Positions 38,346 to 50,149 of a stretch of 64,000 bases of DNA are shown here, piece after piece. The notes below the pieces were generated by a model, which was given only the letters and a program-made list of their open reading frames with translations, did no database searches and was not told the DNA's origin. How positions within the stretch are numbered: position 1 is the stretch's first letter; each line of letters opens with the position of its first letter. Location: assembly GCA_002914805.1 (NCBI GenBank), contig JXTB01000019.1:292645-356644 (forward strand), in the 5' to 3' direction. Origin of the DNA: Parasponia andersonii (lineage: Eukaryota > Streptophyta > Magnoliopsida > Rosales > Cannabaceae). The position numbers were made by a program, and so were the translations under genes.

Positions 38346-41105
38346 TTTTTCTTTTTTTTCCCCAAATTCTTTTGAGAGTTTTCTCACCTTTTTCAACTTG
38401 GATCAAACCTCTTTCATCCCTTCCCTTTCCTTCTTTTTTTTTTTTCCTTTAAATTTGTATTTTCTCGGGTGCCAAACGTATCGACAGGAAAACTTGAAAA
38501 AGAAAATAAATATCTTTAAAAGCAACGGCGTGCGTACAATTAGGAATCTTGCCTCAATAATTTATTCACCCGGACGCAGTAAAAACATATATATTAAAAT
38601 TTAAAAAAATTACCCTTTTTTTGTTTTTCTTTTTTTTTTTTCCTTTATTTATTGGGTTGAGCTTTAAATTAAACGGTGAAGCATCAAAATTGTGTGAGAG
38701 ACTAATGTGGAATAAAACTTAAAGTTCTAGATTAAGTTTATTTAATCACAATGTGATTAGTGTTTATCAGGTTAATTTTCAGGGAGGGGTAAAATTTTTG
38801 GATTGTTTTGGGCCCGAGGTGGGGAAGGGGACCACTTAAAAGCGCGTGTTGGACGCGCCAGGAGATGATTGGCCGGTTCTGTGGGGTTGGTAAACAGCAC
38901 ATTAGAGATCAGACAGTGTGGTGCTATTTATGCTAAGAAGCTTTAATCTGATCAGACTTCAGAGTACTCTGCCTTTTGCTCGCCTTGGTCGTCTTGGTTT
39001 GGATGGAGCATTTATATTCGTCCAATTTATTGGCTTGAGTTGTAATTTCATTTTTTAAATGTTTGAGTTGTCAATATTGATATCTAAAATTTTAGTGTTT
39101 ATTGTGAGAGTCTCCCCAAAGAAAAATATTAATAAAAACTAAAAAAAATTTAATTACACTATAAGCATGAAGGATTATAATTTCAAATTCACCAAAAGAT
39201 GAGATGATGAGATGAAAAGTGAATCACAAATGCAAAAATAACAAGAATTTTGGGCTATAATAATTTTCTAAGAAAAAAAAATAACAATAACGTCACTAAC
39301 AAATAATTGTCTTTATTTATTTCTGGTTTGTATTCTTGGCAAGTAGTTTATGATTCCAACATCAAATAAAATTTATGTAAATCAGCTCGTCTGTATTACA
39401 TATCCAAATTAAAGAAAAAATACTCAGATTCAAAATCTAATAAATAGAATTTAAAACTCACACAGATAAAAAATCAAGTAGTAAAAAAATATACAGATGT
39501 GATACTACAATTATAATTAAATCTGGATTTACTAGAAAATTCAAAAGAAAAAAGGAAAAAAATCTCCTATCCTCGAAATATATCATGGAGAAAATGAAAA
39601 GAGAAAGAAAAGCCGAAGAAGGAGATCAAAATATTCCCTCTTCGATGTCTTATGAGAGCGATAATATGGTATTTTGAGAGAAAAAATAGAGTCCGACGTT
39701 TATGGTAGCTTCTTCTTAACAGCCAAATTATATATTGAAACTAAAGCTAAATTTCCTTAGTCTTTCTTTCACTTTTCCTCTTTTTTCTGAATCATGTACA
39801 CCATTTTCCTCCTTTTTCCGAATATGTATGCTGTGTTTGTTCATACTTGTGGGACCTTTGAAGATTTCACACCTTTGAAGATTTCACTTAAGGACTCAAA
39901 CTAATAGGACTTTGATAAGTTCAATGTGAAAATGGCAATATAACTCATGGTTTTAGACATTTATAGTTATTCGATTATGAATAGGGATGAAAAAATGAAC
40001 AATGCAAAGAAAGTATTAGCTAAATTCATTTTGTACCTTGTCTCTCGGTACAAATTTATATACATACGTAATAACTTATTATATATCTAAACATTTAATA
40101 CTCTTCACTTAAATCCTTATATCTTTTAAAAAATAACAAAGATATCAAGTGTACTAATATTATGTAGTATATATATATATATAAGTGGAATTTAAGTAAT
40201 CATCTCCATTTATTACAAATTAAAAGAAAATATCTACTACTATCCGATGTCAACCCCTCCCTATTAGAGATCATATTTTCACGTCTACTCTAAGTATGAC
40301 TCAAACTTAAGACCGAGATCGCTAATAATAGATACTCTTAGCATTTGAGCCTAATATATTATCATATATAATGTTTTGTCAATTATGAAAAAAAATTATA
40401 GTTATCATAGATGTATTTTTTTCATTATCAAACAAGTAATAATTAATTATGACATTTTTTTATTATCTGTTAATTAATCCCATATCTAAAAACTGGATAA
40501 TGATGTGAGTATGATAATATGCAAGATGGGGCTGGAATGGTACATCAGCCCGATTATATTCTCAATCCGCACCAGCCCAATTATATTCATAGTCTAATGT
40601 TTATTACATAGTATCGATAATTAGACAGGAAAAGCAACTTGATTATTCTAGTGCAGTATTGGTATATACCGTTTTTTTTTTTGTAAAAAAATAATTGTAT
40701 TGCTATATACTATTTTTTTTATAAGAAAATAATTGAATTGGTATATACTGTTTTTTTAATAAAAAAATAATTGTATTGGAATAAGAAACTAGTATATTGT
40801 GTGCAGCCAACAAACCTCAAATAGTCAACTCCGAGCTTGACTATAGCGAGTTGGCTTAGCTGGGCTTATGGTTAGAAAACAGGAATCCTTCGGCACACGA
40901 AGTATTTCGTTTAAAGTTCGCTACTTATCATTGTAGAGACACATCTCACTGAAATATATCAGGACATTAATATTTATGCCAGTATACGTAAGTACATGCA
41001 TAGAGTATGAGTATATCTGAAATATGATGCAGTGAATCTAATATATATATTAATATACAGAGGTTGTCAATCTAATATATATATATATATATTTTTTTAT
41101 ATATG
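38346..41105. other. Intergenic sequence right of the helicase
   Basis: Probably includes the helicase promoter. A short GC-rich patch (38810-38900, with GCGCG and GACGCGC) stands out in AT-rich sequence. Near 40665-40790 TTGTATTG and GGTATATACTGT-type words repeat three or four times around T and A runs. An AT microsatellite lies near 40169. No gene recognised. Confidence 0.5.
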
Positions 41106-41266
41106 TAGGTATTTTTTTTAATCATTGGATCACCATGAAGTGCATAAAAAGACGTGCATTATTAATATTTTTTCTCTCTTTTATTTTTTACAATAAAAAA
41201 ATATACATGTTAAATTTTCATAGGCTAAATTGATACTTATGCATAGGTAAAAAAAAAAAATACCTA
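41106..41266 (+). mobile_element. TA-flanked MITE copy C
   Basis: Perfect 12-base inverted ends GGTATTTTTTTT and AAAAAAAATACC flanked by TA on both sides, 161 bp including the TAs. The interior shares GACGTGCATTATTAATATTT and TTTTACAATAAAAAAATATA with copy D. The TA target duplication fits a Tc1/mariner-type mover. Confidence 0.75.
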
Positions 41267-42367
41267 AATTGCCCTATATATATATCATTTATGCTAATAT
41301 GGTACAAAATTTTTTACATTAATGAGTATGATATATGTATATATATGATATAAGGAATCTGTTATGCATATATTGAAACTGATATAATCAACTACCTTGG
41401 TAAAAATTTTAAAAAGCTCACTTTAAGTGATCTAAAATTCAATCATTTGGCTAAGAGCCCCATGATTTAAAACAACTACGGTAATTTTACATCATATCAA
41501 CATACGCTTCGATAAGATAAAAATAAAAATTATCTATATGAATACTTGGATAGAATTTGCATTTGAGCTGAAGAAGAGCAAACGAAGATTCGGATATTCT
41601 TTCTACTAAAAAAAAATCGAATATTTCATGATTCTTCCCGAAGGTTTTTTTTTTCCCAATTAATTTACATTTTCAAGGCCCAAAAAATATAAGGAAAGAA
41701 AGAAAAGGAAAGAGAGGCGTATCTTTTTACATCATCAACGTTCATATGGCTGTGATTGGTCAGTAGCCAACTTGTTAAGTTGCTTCTCGTTGGGGACTTT
41801 GCAATTTGCATGTTCTGTATAGCCATTTTGAAGACCAGTGTTTTCACTATTTTGTTCTCCCTTCCTACATGGTAGGGTCCTGGTGTATAAAATTCTTGTT
41901 TATTCTCCAATAATTTCTCACATTTTGCTCCAAAAAATTGGATGCAAAAAAAATTCATTCACAATTCAATAGATGGTGGGTTTTGGTTTAAGTTATAAAT
42001 TACAAGATAAATTTTCTTCTTTTAAGTGCTTTATTTGTTAAAATTAATTTATATATTTCTCTTTAGAGACCAGAACAGCAATTAATATTATTTATATATT
42101 TTTGAATGACTAATCCTATTTATTAATTGAGATCGTTTGAGTTTATTTTCTTTAGCCGAGTTGTGATTGAACTATGATAATTATTTTTCCTTCTTTTCCA
42201 TTTTTCATCGATTCAAAACTTACGTACTTTATTATACCTATCCAAAGTTTGATTTTTGGTCAAAGAAAGTCGAAAATCATCTCAACAGCTTGATTAAATC
42301 GATGATTATGATTAAAAAATCTAAACAGTAGTATAGAGCAATTATTTAGAGTAGGTTGCCGATTCAA
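41267..42367. other. AT-rich intergenic sequence
   Basis: No gene supported. The reverse-strand ORF at 41665-41958 (97 codons) has no recognisable domain. Confidence 0.45.
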
Positions 42368-42583
42368 TAGGTATTTTTTTTCTTTACCTATGAGTAGGTA
42401 TATTTTTTTTAGCCGTTGGATCACCATCTAATGGAGATCCAATGGCTATAATGAAGTGCATGAAAAGACGTGCATCATTAATGCTCTCTTTCTCTTTTAC
42501 TTTTTACAATAAAAAAATGTGCATGCTAAATTTTCATTGGCCAAATTGATACCTACCTATAGATAAAAAAAAAAAAATACCCA
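42368..42583 (+). mobile_element. TA-flanked MITE copy D
   Basis: Left end TAGGTATTTTTTTTCTTTAC, right end AAAAAAAATACCCA, with inverted similarity over about 33 bases. It contains an inner inverted pair, GCCGTTGGATCACCATCTAA and GGAGATCCAATGGC. Shared interior words are GAAAAGACGTGCATCATTAA and GCCAAATTGATACCTACC. Confidence 0.75.
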
Positions 42584-43089
42584 CAGGGTTGGTGCCCTTT
42601 AGAGTAATGTCAGACACATAAAAATTACGTCATGAACACGGATATGACATATAACTTTTTTAAACCACCCATCTACTATTTTGAAAAGGCAGTCTTTGGT
42701 TAAAAAGCATGCTATATAAGTGAGTATAAATTTTAGGTGTAATTTGTGTTTTGTACGGGCCATACATAAATATGGTCAAATTTTGAGTCTAACTTAAGTA
42801 AATGTTATTTTATCAAATATTATAGTAAAATATCCGGTATCTATGCTTATATACCAAATATAAAAATTTATATATAAAATATAAAATAGTATATACCTAT
42901 TATATTTTAGTATAGTAATTAAAATTAGTAGATATATTTATCTACCAAATGTAAAAATATATATACCTGGATATTTAGCTATAAAATTTTAAAAGTGGAC
43001 GTCTATTTAATTAAATTTAAAATATTGATCATCTACCTAAATTTTTTATTTTTTTTGTGTTATCGATTTTTATGGACTTCTTTCAAATT
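42584..43089. other. AT-rich intergenic sequence
   Basis: TATATACC-type words recur; no gene or bounded element recognised. Confidence 0.45.
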
Positions 43090-43480
43090 TTTAGGCCAAA
43101 GTATCAAAAATTGAAAAGTCCTAGACCAAATTTTTTGAAAATCCTCATTTAGAAAATTATCACTTTTTGAAATTGTTTCTAGAAAAGTAATACTTTTAAT
43201 ATAAATATATTTAGAAGTATACCACTTTCTCGTCAAAATTAGTATTTTTCCATAATATTCAAGGTAACCAGTTAGATTATTTTGGAGGTAACTAATCTAG
43301 TTACTTGAAGTCTCATTCAAGTATCTTATTAATTGATAAAAAATGGTATTTTTCTAAATATATTTTAAAATGGTATTTTTATAATTAAAAATCCGAAAAT
43401 TTTCAAACAGTTTCAAAATTTGATATTTTTCAAATTTTTTGAAAAATTACCATAGAAAAATCAAATTTCCTCCTTTTTTT
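43090..43480. mobile_element. Foldback inverted-repeat element
   Basis: The left arm (CAAATTTTTTGAAAATCCTC, AAAAGTAATACTTTTAATAT) is imperfectly complementary to the right arm (TTTAAAATGGTATTTTTATA, TTTTCAAATTTTTTGAAAAA) around a centre containing GTAACCAGTTAGATTATTTT and GTAACTAATCTAGTTACTT. It resembles the element at 44935-45265 in arm words and in the TTACC/GGTAA centre. Ends are not exact. Confidence 0.45.
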
Positions 43481-44128
43481 AGAAAAAGTTCGTAAAGACC
43501 CGTTTTCTTAAGCATATATTAATAAATACTCTTTTTTTCCATTTTTGTTTCACTTGTACATGTTTTTATACACCTTTTTGGAGACATGCATACTACAAGT
43601 ATTAGATTTCAAGAATAAAAATTATAATTAAAAATCAGTATACATTTCAAAATGTATATCATAAGTTTTGCAGTGAACTGTAAAATGTAAGCTATGGGTA
43701 AATATTTATATTATAAATACATATCATTCATATTTTACATATTAAATATATATAAACGTATATCATTCATTTTTTACACATCAAAATTTATATTATGAAT
43801 ATATATCACTCATATTTTACACATCAAATATATACTTTAAAAATAGGTATTTTTGAAATTAAAAAAAAATAATATTTGTGAAATATAAGACTCAAAAATA
43901 GGTATGAGATAACTACAAGAAAAGTTTGGATTTGTTTGGGGTGCTTTAATTTGTAACATTTACCCAAAAATATCACTATAACTTTGTTTTAGTGACATTT
44001 ACCTAAAAATCTCATTGATGTATATGGTTATTATAGATATTAATGGCTACTTCTAAAGTGCCAAACCCAATCTCACACGCCTTTGTAAAGATTTGAATTT
44101 CTAATAATGAGAGAGACAAAAGCTCCAG
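43481..44128. other. Intergenic, repeat related to 29630-29960 and a CACTA-like end
   Basis: 43590-43870 shares AAAATCAGTATACATTTC, ATGTATA.CATA and TATACCA-type words with 29690-29950, so the two belong to one dispersed repeat. At 43912 AACTACAAGAAAAG resembles the CACTACAAGAAAA terminus of plant CACTA elements, followed by AGTGACATTTACC-like subterminal words. The second end is uncertain. Confidence 0.35.
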
Positions 44129-44934
44129 TGTTGGGATTCTATGATTTCATATATTAAATTCTAAAGAATCAAACATGATTAAGTGTATTAATTATGGAGA
44201 GATTTATTTCTTTATCTAAGTCTAAATTAATTTGTTCACAATCTGTAAATAAAGATGAAATAATTTGTTTATTATATATAGATTGTAGGCTTTATCTATC
44301 TCAACAAGAGTGATATGTCTTAATTTATCGAAGTGTCTGACTTTTGATAAAAATACTAGTGTTATATTATGTGTATTGAACTGGACCAAATAATATAAGA
44401 ATTAGAGTTTAAGTATCGTAACTCAAATCTTCATATTACTACTTACTAGCTCTTAGTAAGTAAATTTGAATCCTTAATATTTGATTGAACTTACTTTCAT
44501 GAGTTGTAACTTTTTAATTTATTAAAAAACTAGCTTCTATTCTGAACAAGGTAAATTTTGGCATCTTGAAGATTATGATTTATGAATTGATGAGAACATC
44601 AAATACTTAAGCATACTATACATTAATGTCAATTTAGGGTCTTTCAAGATTTTTGGAATAATAAATTTTAAAATCTTTGTATTTATTTGTGAATGATTGA
44701 TAATTTTGTCTAGTAGTCATTCTGAGCAAGATATTTATTGACAATATTATTACTTGATAGAAAGATAATAACTTAAAAGTAAATATATATTGGAAGGATA
44801 ATAAAGTAATTTCACCCATCTAATCACAACATTATATAGGGATCTCACATGCAGTATAAAATATGTTAGATGGATTGTTTAGTCAAGACTAATTGATTAA
44901 AGAGTTTCTAATATTTTTACTTATGAAAACAAAA

Positions 44935-45265
44935 AAAAATTACAAAAATACAGAGGTCAGACTTTTTTTTTTCAAATTTCCGTATAGTTTTTATTAGAAA
45001 ATATGACTTTTTAATTTTTTTTTAGAAAAATACCATTTTTAAAATAGTTGCTGGTTACTGGATACTGGTTACCAGTTACCAATTATATATCAGTTATAAA
45101 TACCTTTATTTACTAGTTATTAGTTTCTAGAAGTTGGTTAACAGTTACTAGTTACTATTTTAAAAATGGTATTTTTCTAAATATTTTTTAGCAATAGTAT
45201 TTTTCTAATAAAAACCTTACCGGACCTAAAAAAACATAAGCCACTGTATTTTTCAAATTTTTTTT
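44935..45265. mobile_element. Foldback MITE-like element
   Basis: Long imperfect palindrome. The left arm includes AAAAATACAGAGG, GTTTTTATTAGAAAATA and AGAAAAATACCATTTTTAAA; the right arm mirrors it with TTTAAAAATGGTATTTTTCT, GTATTTTTCTAATAAAAAC and CCACTGTATTTTTC. The centre is rich in GGTTACTGG and CCAGTTACC words. Non-coding. Confidence 0.6.
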
Positions 45266-45699
45266 TTCTAAAAATGCCGTACATCTAATTTCTCCTTGAT
45301 TAAATCTTTATAAAAAATATGATACTTAATCTAAGAGTACAATATTAGATCTTTAGTTAAGTGACTTTATTAATAATAATTAGATAAATACCATAATATG
45401 AGTTATTATGATATATATTAACTATTACAACTTAGATTATTTGGATCTATTAAGCTCTTGTCTAGATCAACAAAGTTTATTAATTGGTTCGTGGTATTTT
45501 ATAAAGATGTAACATAAGTTGTGTAATCTTACAAAAATATAAATAAAACTATATTGGAGAACAAGCTTGTTTCTATTTCGATTAGGGTTTAACCATTTAA
45601 GCCTTCTATATATATACATATAAGATCTATATACTTGAGTGTACAGTTTTTTCTAGCACCGCACGTGAACAATATGAGAGAGAGAAAGAGAGAGAGACA

Positions 45700-45969
45700 G
45701 AGAGAGAGAAAGAGCCTACTACAAGCAAAAAGAGGAAGAAAGAGTTTATGGCGATCTCTTGCTCTTATCTCACATCTCATTGTTTCAAAAAAAGTCAAGA
45801 ATATCTAATAAAAGAATTCAACTTATTGCAGAGAGAGAGAGAGAGAGAGCCTACTACAAGCAAAGAGAGGAAGAAAGAGTTTATGGCGATCTCTTGCTCT
45901 TATCTCACGTCTCAATATTCCGAAAAAAGTCAAGAATATCTAATAAAAGAATTCAACTTATGCTTACTC
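45700..45969. repeat. 135-bp tandem duplication next to (GA)n
   Basis: GCCTACTACAAGCAAA begins at 45714 and 45849, and the shared block runs to AAGAATTCAACTTAT in both, with a few substitutions (ACATCTCATTG against ACGTCTCAATA). Each copy is preceded by a GA microsatellite. The copies read in frame through each other (MAISCSYLTSHC and MAISCSYLTSQY), but nothing supports a real protein. Confidence 0.9.
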
Positions 45970-46294
45970 ACCTCATTTATCAAGTACTAGATTATGGACA
46001 AAAAGATCTAATACTAGAGATTTGATCACTATCAACAAAAAAGATCAAGAAAAGGTACTCGCCAAGAGATAAACACAAGATTCTTTAATCTCTAAGATTT
46101 TGCATATCTAATTTACGCCATATGATGATCTTGTTTGATATATGGATATTCATTGGTTTTGAAAAGTATATTATCATGTAAAAATTTTATAACATATTCC
46201 GCTAATTTTTTTATGATGTGCTCATACCATTTTTAATGAATATATGTGTGTATCTAGATTTACTAAGTGTTAGTAGAATTCCATCGTCCCAGCA

Positions 46295-46981
46295 GATGCC
46301 TTTGTTATCATTTCACCACCACTGGTAGTACTTTAATGACATTTTTGATAGTGTCATTAAAATTTAGTTGTGTTATCATTTTAAAAATGCCACTATAATT
46401 TTATATTAATTTTGACTTTTAATATTTTTTTAAAATATAAATATTTACAAGTGGCATTGTAAAATTTAAATACAATTGGTACCTGATTTTTTTTTTTTTT
46501 TTTAAAAAAAAAATTCAAATGTGCTAACTTCAATTGTTTTAAAATTATGGCATTTATCTTATGCGTTTTATAGATTTACACTTCAAAAAAAATTATCTCT
46601 CATTCTTTTTTCTTGTAAGAAATACTTATCTTACATTCTTATATCAAAATAAAAAATTAGAGTTAAATTAAATTGCATCTTTTGAATAGTTTTATTTTGA
46701 AATAAGATTTACCATCTTTATAACTACCCATTTATCTATTTAAATTTCTTATAACTAGGAACTCCTACTCACTTTCTTCTTCTTCCCTCTATTAGTTCTC
46801 TTTATCTCACACTTAGTTATTCGCTTATCTCTCCAGTTTGTTCATTTCTTTGCATCCTCTCAATCACCATATTCGCGATGACCTTTCATTTTTTATTTGT
46901 TTATTTCTAATATAATCGGTCAATAACCATTATACTCGCCTCAAAATTACATTTGTGTACACCTGATCTCTTTATTATAAC
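46295..46981. other. Left flank of the Retand insertion
   Basis: Contains AATGACATTTTTGATAGTGT and AAAATGCCACTATAA words, a T16-A9 run, and a pyrimidine-rich leader-like stretch (46760-46860, TTTCTTCTTCTTCCCTC). It ends in the target duplication ATAAC (46977-46981). It may be the left part of an older element or gene that also appears right of 59363. Confidence 0.4.
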
Positions 46982-47772
46982 TGTGGGATCCGTTCCTAAA
47001 TCATACACTACGTAGACGATTAAGTGGCAGAATAGGTTACAAGTGGGGCGCACCATCTGACACGTGTCCAGAGTGACCGATTAAAAGCCACGCAAGTCGC
47101 ACGTGGTACCGCATAGGCCTACGGGCTATCCGAGGCCAGGGCCAAACCCATCCTAGACCCTGGATGGATTCGGCCCAGTCCAATTCTTACCTTGACAGCT
47201 GGGGGTCAGGAGCCTCAAGGATTTTCCGCAAGAATACCGTGGGAAGCAGCTCACCGCTCCAGACCTAAACAGAGCATTTAATGCGATCTTGGGTAGGTGC
47301 GCGCATTGGGCAAGTCGTCTTGACCAAACGGTGGCTTATCAAAATCTCACCCCCGACAGGCTAGAGTCGTAGAGGACAACAGAAAATAGGCCGCGATGAT
47401 GAAAGGAAGGTCACGATAACCACGACCCATGATTTCTGGAGTAAGTCATGATGGAAAAAGATACTCGATCCTGGAATTGAGAGCCAGAATGCTCCCAGTT
47501 ATAGGATTATATATATAAGCCTTGTTTCCTCCCTAAAGAGAGATACATACACAAAAAAACATTTACATAGAAAAACTAAATCCTTGTTGTTCAGTCTCAG
47601 GGATAAATCACTGACTTAAGCATCAGAGAGTTTTTGCAAGTGGCCACCCCTGCCTCTCTGTCTCAGCCTGAAGCTAAAGGCATTTCGGGATAGCAAGGAT
47701 ACGTGGACAGTTGGTAGATACAACGTCAGCAGTTCAGAGACACATGGACAGCTGGTAAGAACAGCACCAACA
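46982..47772 (+). repeat. 5' LTR of the Retand element
   Basis: TGTGGGATCC ... GCACCAACA, 791 bp, GC-richer than the surroundings. TATA-like ATTATATATATAAG lies near 47506, followed by the leader CCTTGTTTCCTCC. Its right two-thirds match 58912-59358. Confidence 0.9.
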
Positions 47773-47799
47773 GTTTGGCACAGTCTATGGGAATCAGTT

Positions 47800-49374
47800 G
47801 AGCGTGAGAGAAGAAACATGAGCCTCACGATCGCGCTCTCCCCGAACAAAAGGCCAGACAATGTCAAATGGCACCCTCAAGAATGACAACCAGGAACACA
47901 TGTCCTCACACTGAAGGGAGCTCCAGGGAAGCACGACCAGGTCTGGAGCAAAAGCTAGACCAAATACTTGCCGCCCTGGTAGAAACAAACTAGAAGGCAA
48001 AGATGGCCCACGAGGCCGTCTTGGGTTTAAAAGACGAAGTCGCAGAAGTATGCAGGGATAATGCCTACCTCGAAGAGCTACTGGCAAGCGAAGCCAGGAG
48101 CAGGTGAAGGAAGGACTCTGATGAAGAGGTCTAACAAGAGTTCGGGGCTAACCGCCGATAGAAGTCCATGCCCCATCCAGATCGTGGATGCAGGGGGAGT
48201 AGCAGAGCCAGACAAGGCCTTTCTGGGCCGGAGCAGCATTGGACAGAAGGCACTAGGAAAGCCCAGTAGGTGCACTTCCCAACTGGAAATAAGAGATGAT
48301 GGCAGAGCTAAGTAAGAGGCTCGGAGCCCATCACAGCTAGACCCTCGATGATCTGGCAGAGCAGACCATGCGAGGAATCAATTAGACGGCCTTTACCGAT
48401 TGGATCTAGTTGGAGCCCAAACCGCAGGACTTCACAACCCCAACCTTCAGACCATTCGAGGGAAAGACTGACCCCTTCGATCACATATACCACTTTCAAC
48501 AGAAGATGGCCTTGGAGACTAGGGACAAGGCTATGACTTACAAAGTCTTCTCCACCACCCTGGTAGGGCTGGCACTGCTGTGGCTCAGACAACTCCCAGA
48601 TAAGTTCGTAAACGGGTTTGAAGACTTTTGCAAACTGTTCTTAAAGCAGTACGCGGTCGCCTGGAGGCAGCAGAAAACCATACGAGACCTCGACCGATTA
48701 GAGCAATCTGTGAGCGAGTCTTCGAGAGAATACTTATCACGTTTCCTGGAGGTAATATCCTCGGTGCACAACGGCGACTCGGTGCAAGCCACGAGCTCAT
48801 TCGTCAGGGGCCTACAGCCAGGGTCGATGCTGTTGGACCATCTGCTTTTGAATTTACCGTACGACATGGCAGATGTCCAGGTAAAGTCAGAGTAGGTATT
48901 TAGGGTGCTAGAAAGCCACCAGAAAGTGCCCAAGGCCTCCGCCGTGATAACAATGGCACCGATGCAAACCCCGGCCTCGCAAGGAATGAAGAGGCCTACG
49001 TCGGTTCGGGGCCATTTCCAAAGCAGGAAGCCCCAGCTCGAGGCGGTCAAGAGAGCGGTAAGAGGAGGTAGACGTTTAAGGATCCTCTGCCAAAATATGA
49101 GCTCAACACACCGATCGACGTGATCTACCTCCAGAACAAGGACAAGGACATTTTCAAAAACCCGCCCAAGTCTGGTGTTCTTGAGCATATGAAAAATAGG
49201 AGCAGGTATTGCCAATTTCACAAAGATCACGGGCATGATACCGTCAACTGCCGCAGTCTTTACGCGCAGGTTATGATGGCAATCCAAGCTAGAAAGTTGA
49301 AACAGTACGTAAAGACGGGCGAGAACCAGCCGAAGGAGGATGCCGCTAGACCCGAGAAGGGAAAGCAGACCTAA
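47800..49374 (+). pseudogene. Retand gag, with stops
   Basis: The N-terminal part (47800-48400) is broken by several stops. The Tat-type gag core is open at 48410-48895: FRPFEGKTDPFDHIYHFQQK, LLWLRQLPDKFVNGFEDFCK, SREYLSRFLEVISSV, SFVRGLQPGS. After a stop and a frame change, 49120-49374 carries the knuckle-like YCQFHKDHGHDTVNCRSLYA. The reverse-strand ORFs opposite this region are shadows. Confidence 0.85.
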
Positions 49375-49559
49375 GCCTCCAGGTCAAGAAAACAAACTCT
49401 GATAGTTCCAATGATCATAGGCAGACCGGAGCCGACCCAGGGTCAGGAGGATAAGGAAAAGTACCGAAAGAGGACTGAGAAAAGGGTGAAGCACATGAGG
49501 GAGATGGGCCATTCCGTGAACCATATGACGACGGAAGAAAGCTATGCCTCAACTGCCCC

Positions 49560-50110
49560 ATAGCCTTCACCCAGCAAGACCTGACCACGGTGCGCCTACC
49601 TCATAATGACCCCTTGGTGATTAAGCTATAGATTGACTCCGCGCTGGTCGGGAGGTTCCTAATCGATGGCAGAAGCAGCGTCGACATCCTGTTCCTTAGT
49701 ACGTTGAGAGCATGGGCCTGGATCGAAACGCGCTCAGGCCGACCTATCATCCGTTATTCACCTTCAACGGCGCTAGGGTCAGCCCTTTAGGCATCGTGAC
49801 TTTGAAGGTCTACACTGCGGAAAGATGCCTCAATGTGGATTTCTTCGTCATCAACTACCAATCTTCCTTCAACGTCATCATGAGGAGAGGGTGGATCTAC
49901 ACCATACATGGGGTCGCCTCCACCCTCTATCAGGTCTTGAGATGTCTATCAAAGGATAGAACTTACACGATGGACATTAAAGGGAACCAGGCCTCTGCAA
50001 AGAAATATTTTTCAATCGCTCTGAGTGGGCCCGATGCGAACATGAGTGCCTTGATGGGGGCTAGGTAGCAATCAAAGGACCGCCTACTGGCATACATGAA
50101 GCAGATCGAA
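49560..50110 (+). pseudogene. Retand aspartic protease, degraded
   Basis: FTQQDLTTVRLPHNDPLVIK leads to GRFLIDGRSSVDILF at about 49650-49695. The catalytic loop D-G-x-S has Arg where the lineage has Gly. A frame change follows into MGLDRNALRPTYHPLFTFNG and VDFFVINYQSSFNVIMRRGW, the second half of the Tat protease (open 49712-50068). Confidence 0.8.
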
Positions 50111-50149
50111 GAGTAGTTCGACGGGCCAGAATCCACGATTGAGGAGCTG

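Larger units (their letters stand above)
44129..46294 (+). mobile_element. LTR-like unit of 2.2 kb, possibly a solo LTR
   Basis: Bounded by inverted ends TGTTGGGA (44129) and TCCCAGCA (46294), one mismatch. A TATA-rich promoter-like stretch (CTATATATATACATATAAG, near 45606) and then a (GA)n leader follow. No coding domains. A foldback element (44935-45265) and a 135-bp duplication lie inside it. I could not find a matching 5-bp target duplication, so the boundaries and the solo-LTR reading are tentative. Confidence 0.4.

Noticed and set aside
47616..49287. Minus-strand ORFs of up to 249 codons opposite gag
   Set aside because: Shadows of the GC-richer gag sequence; unlike the antisense ORF at 55.9-58.6 kb they have no family resemblance or introns.
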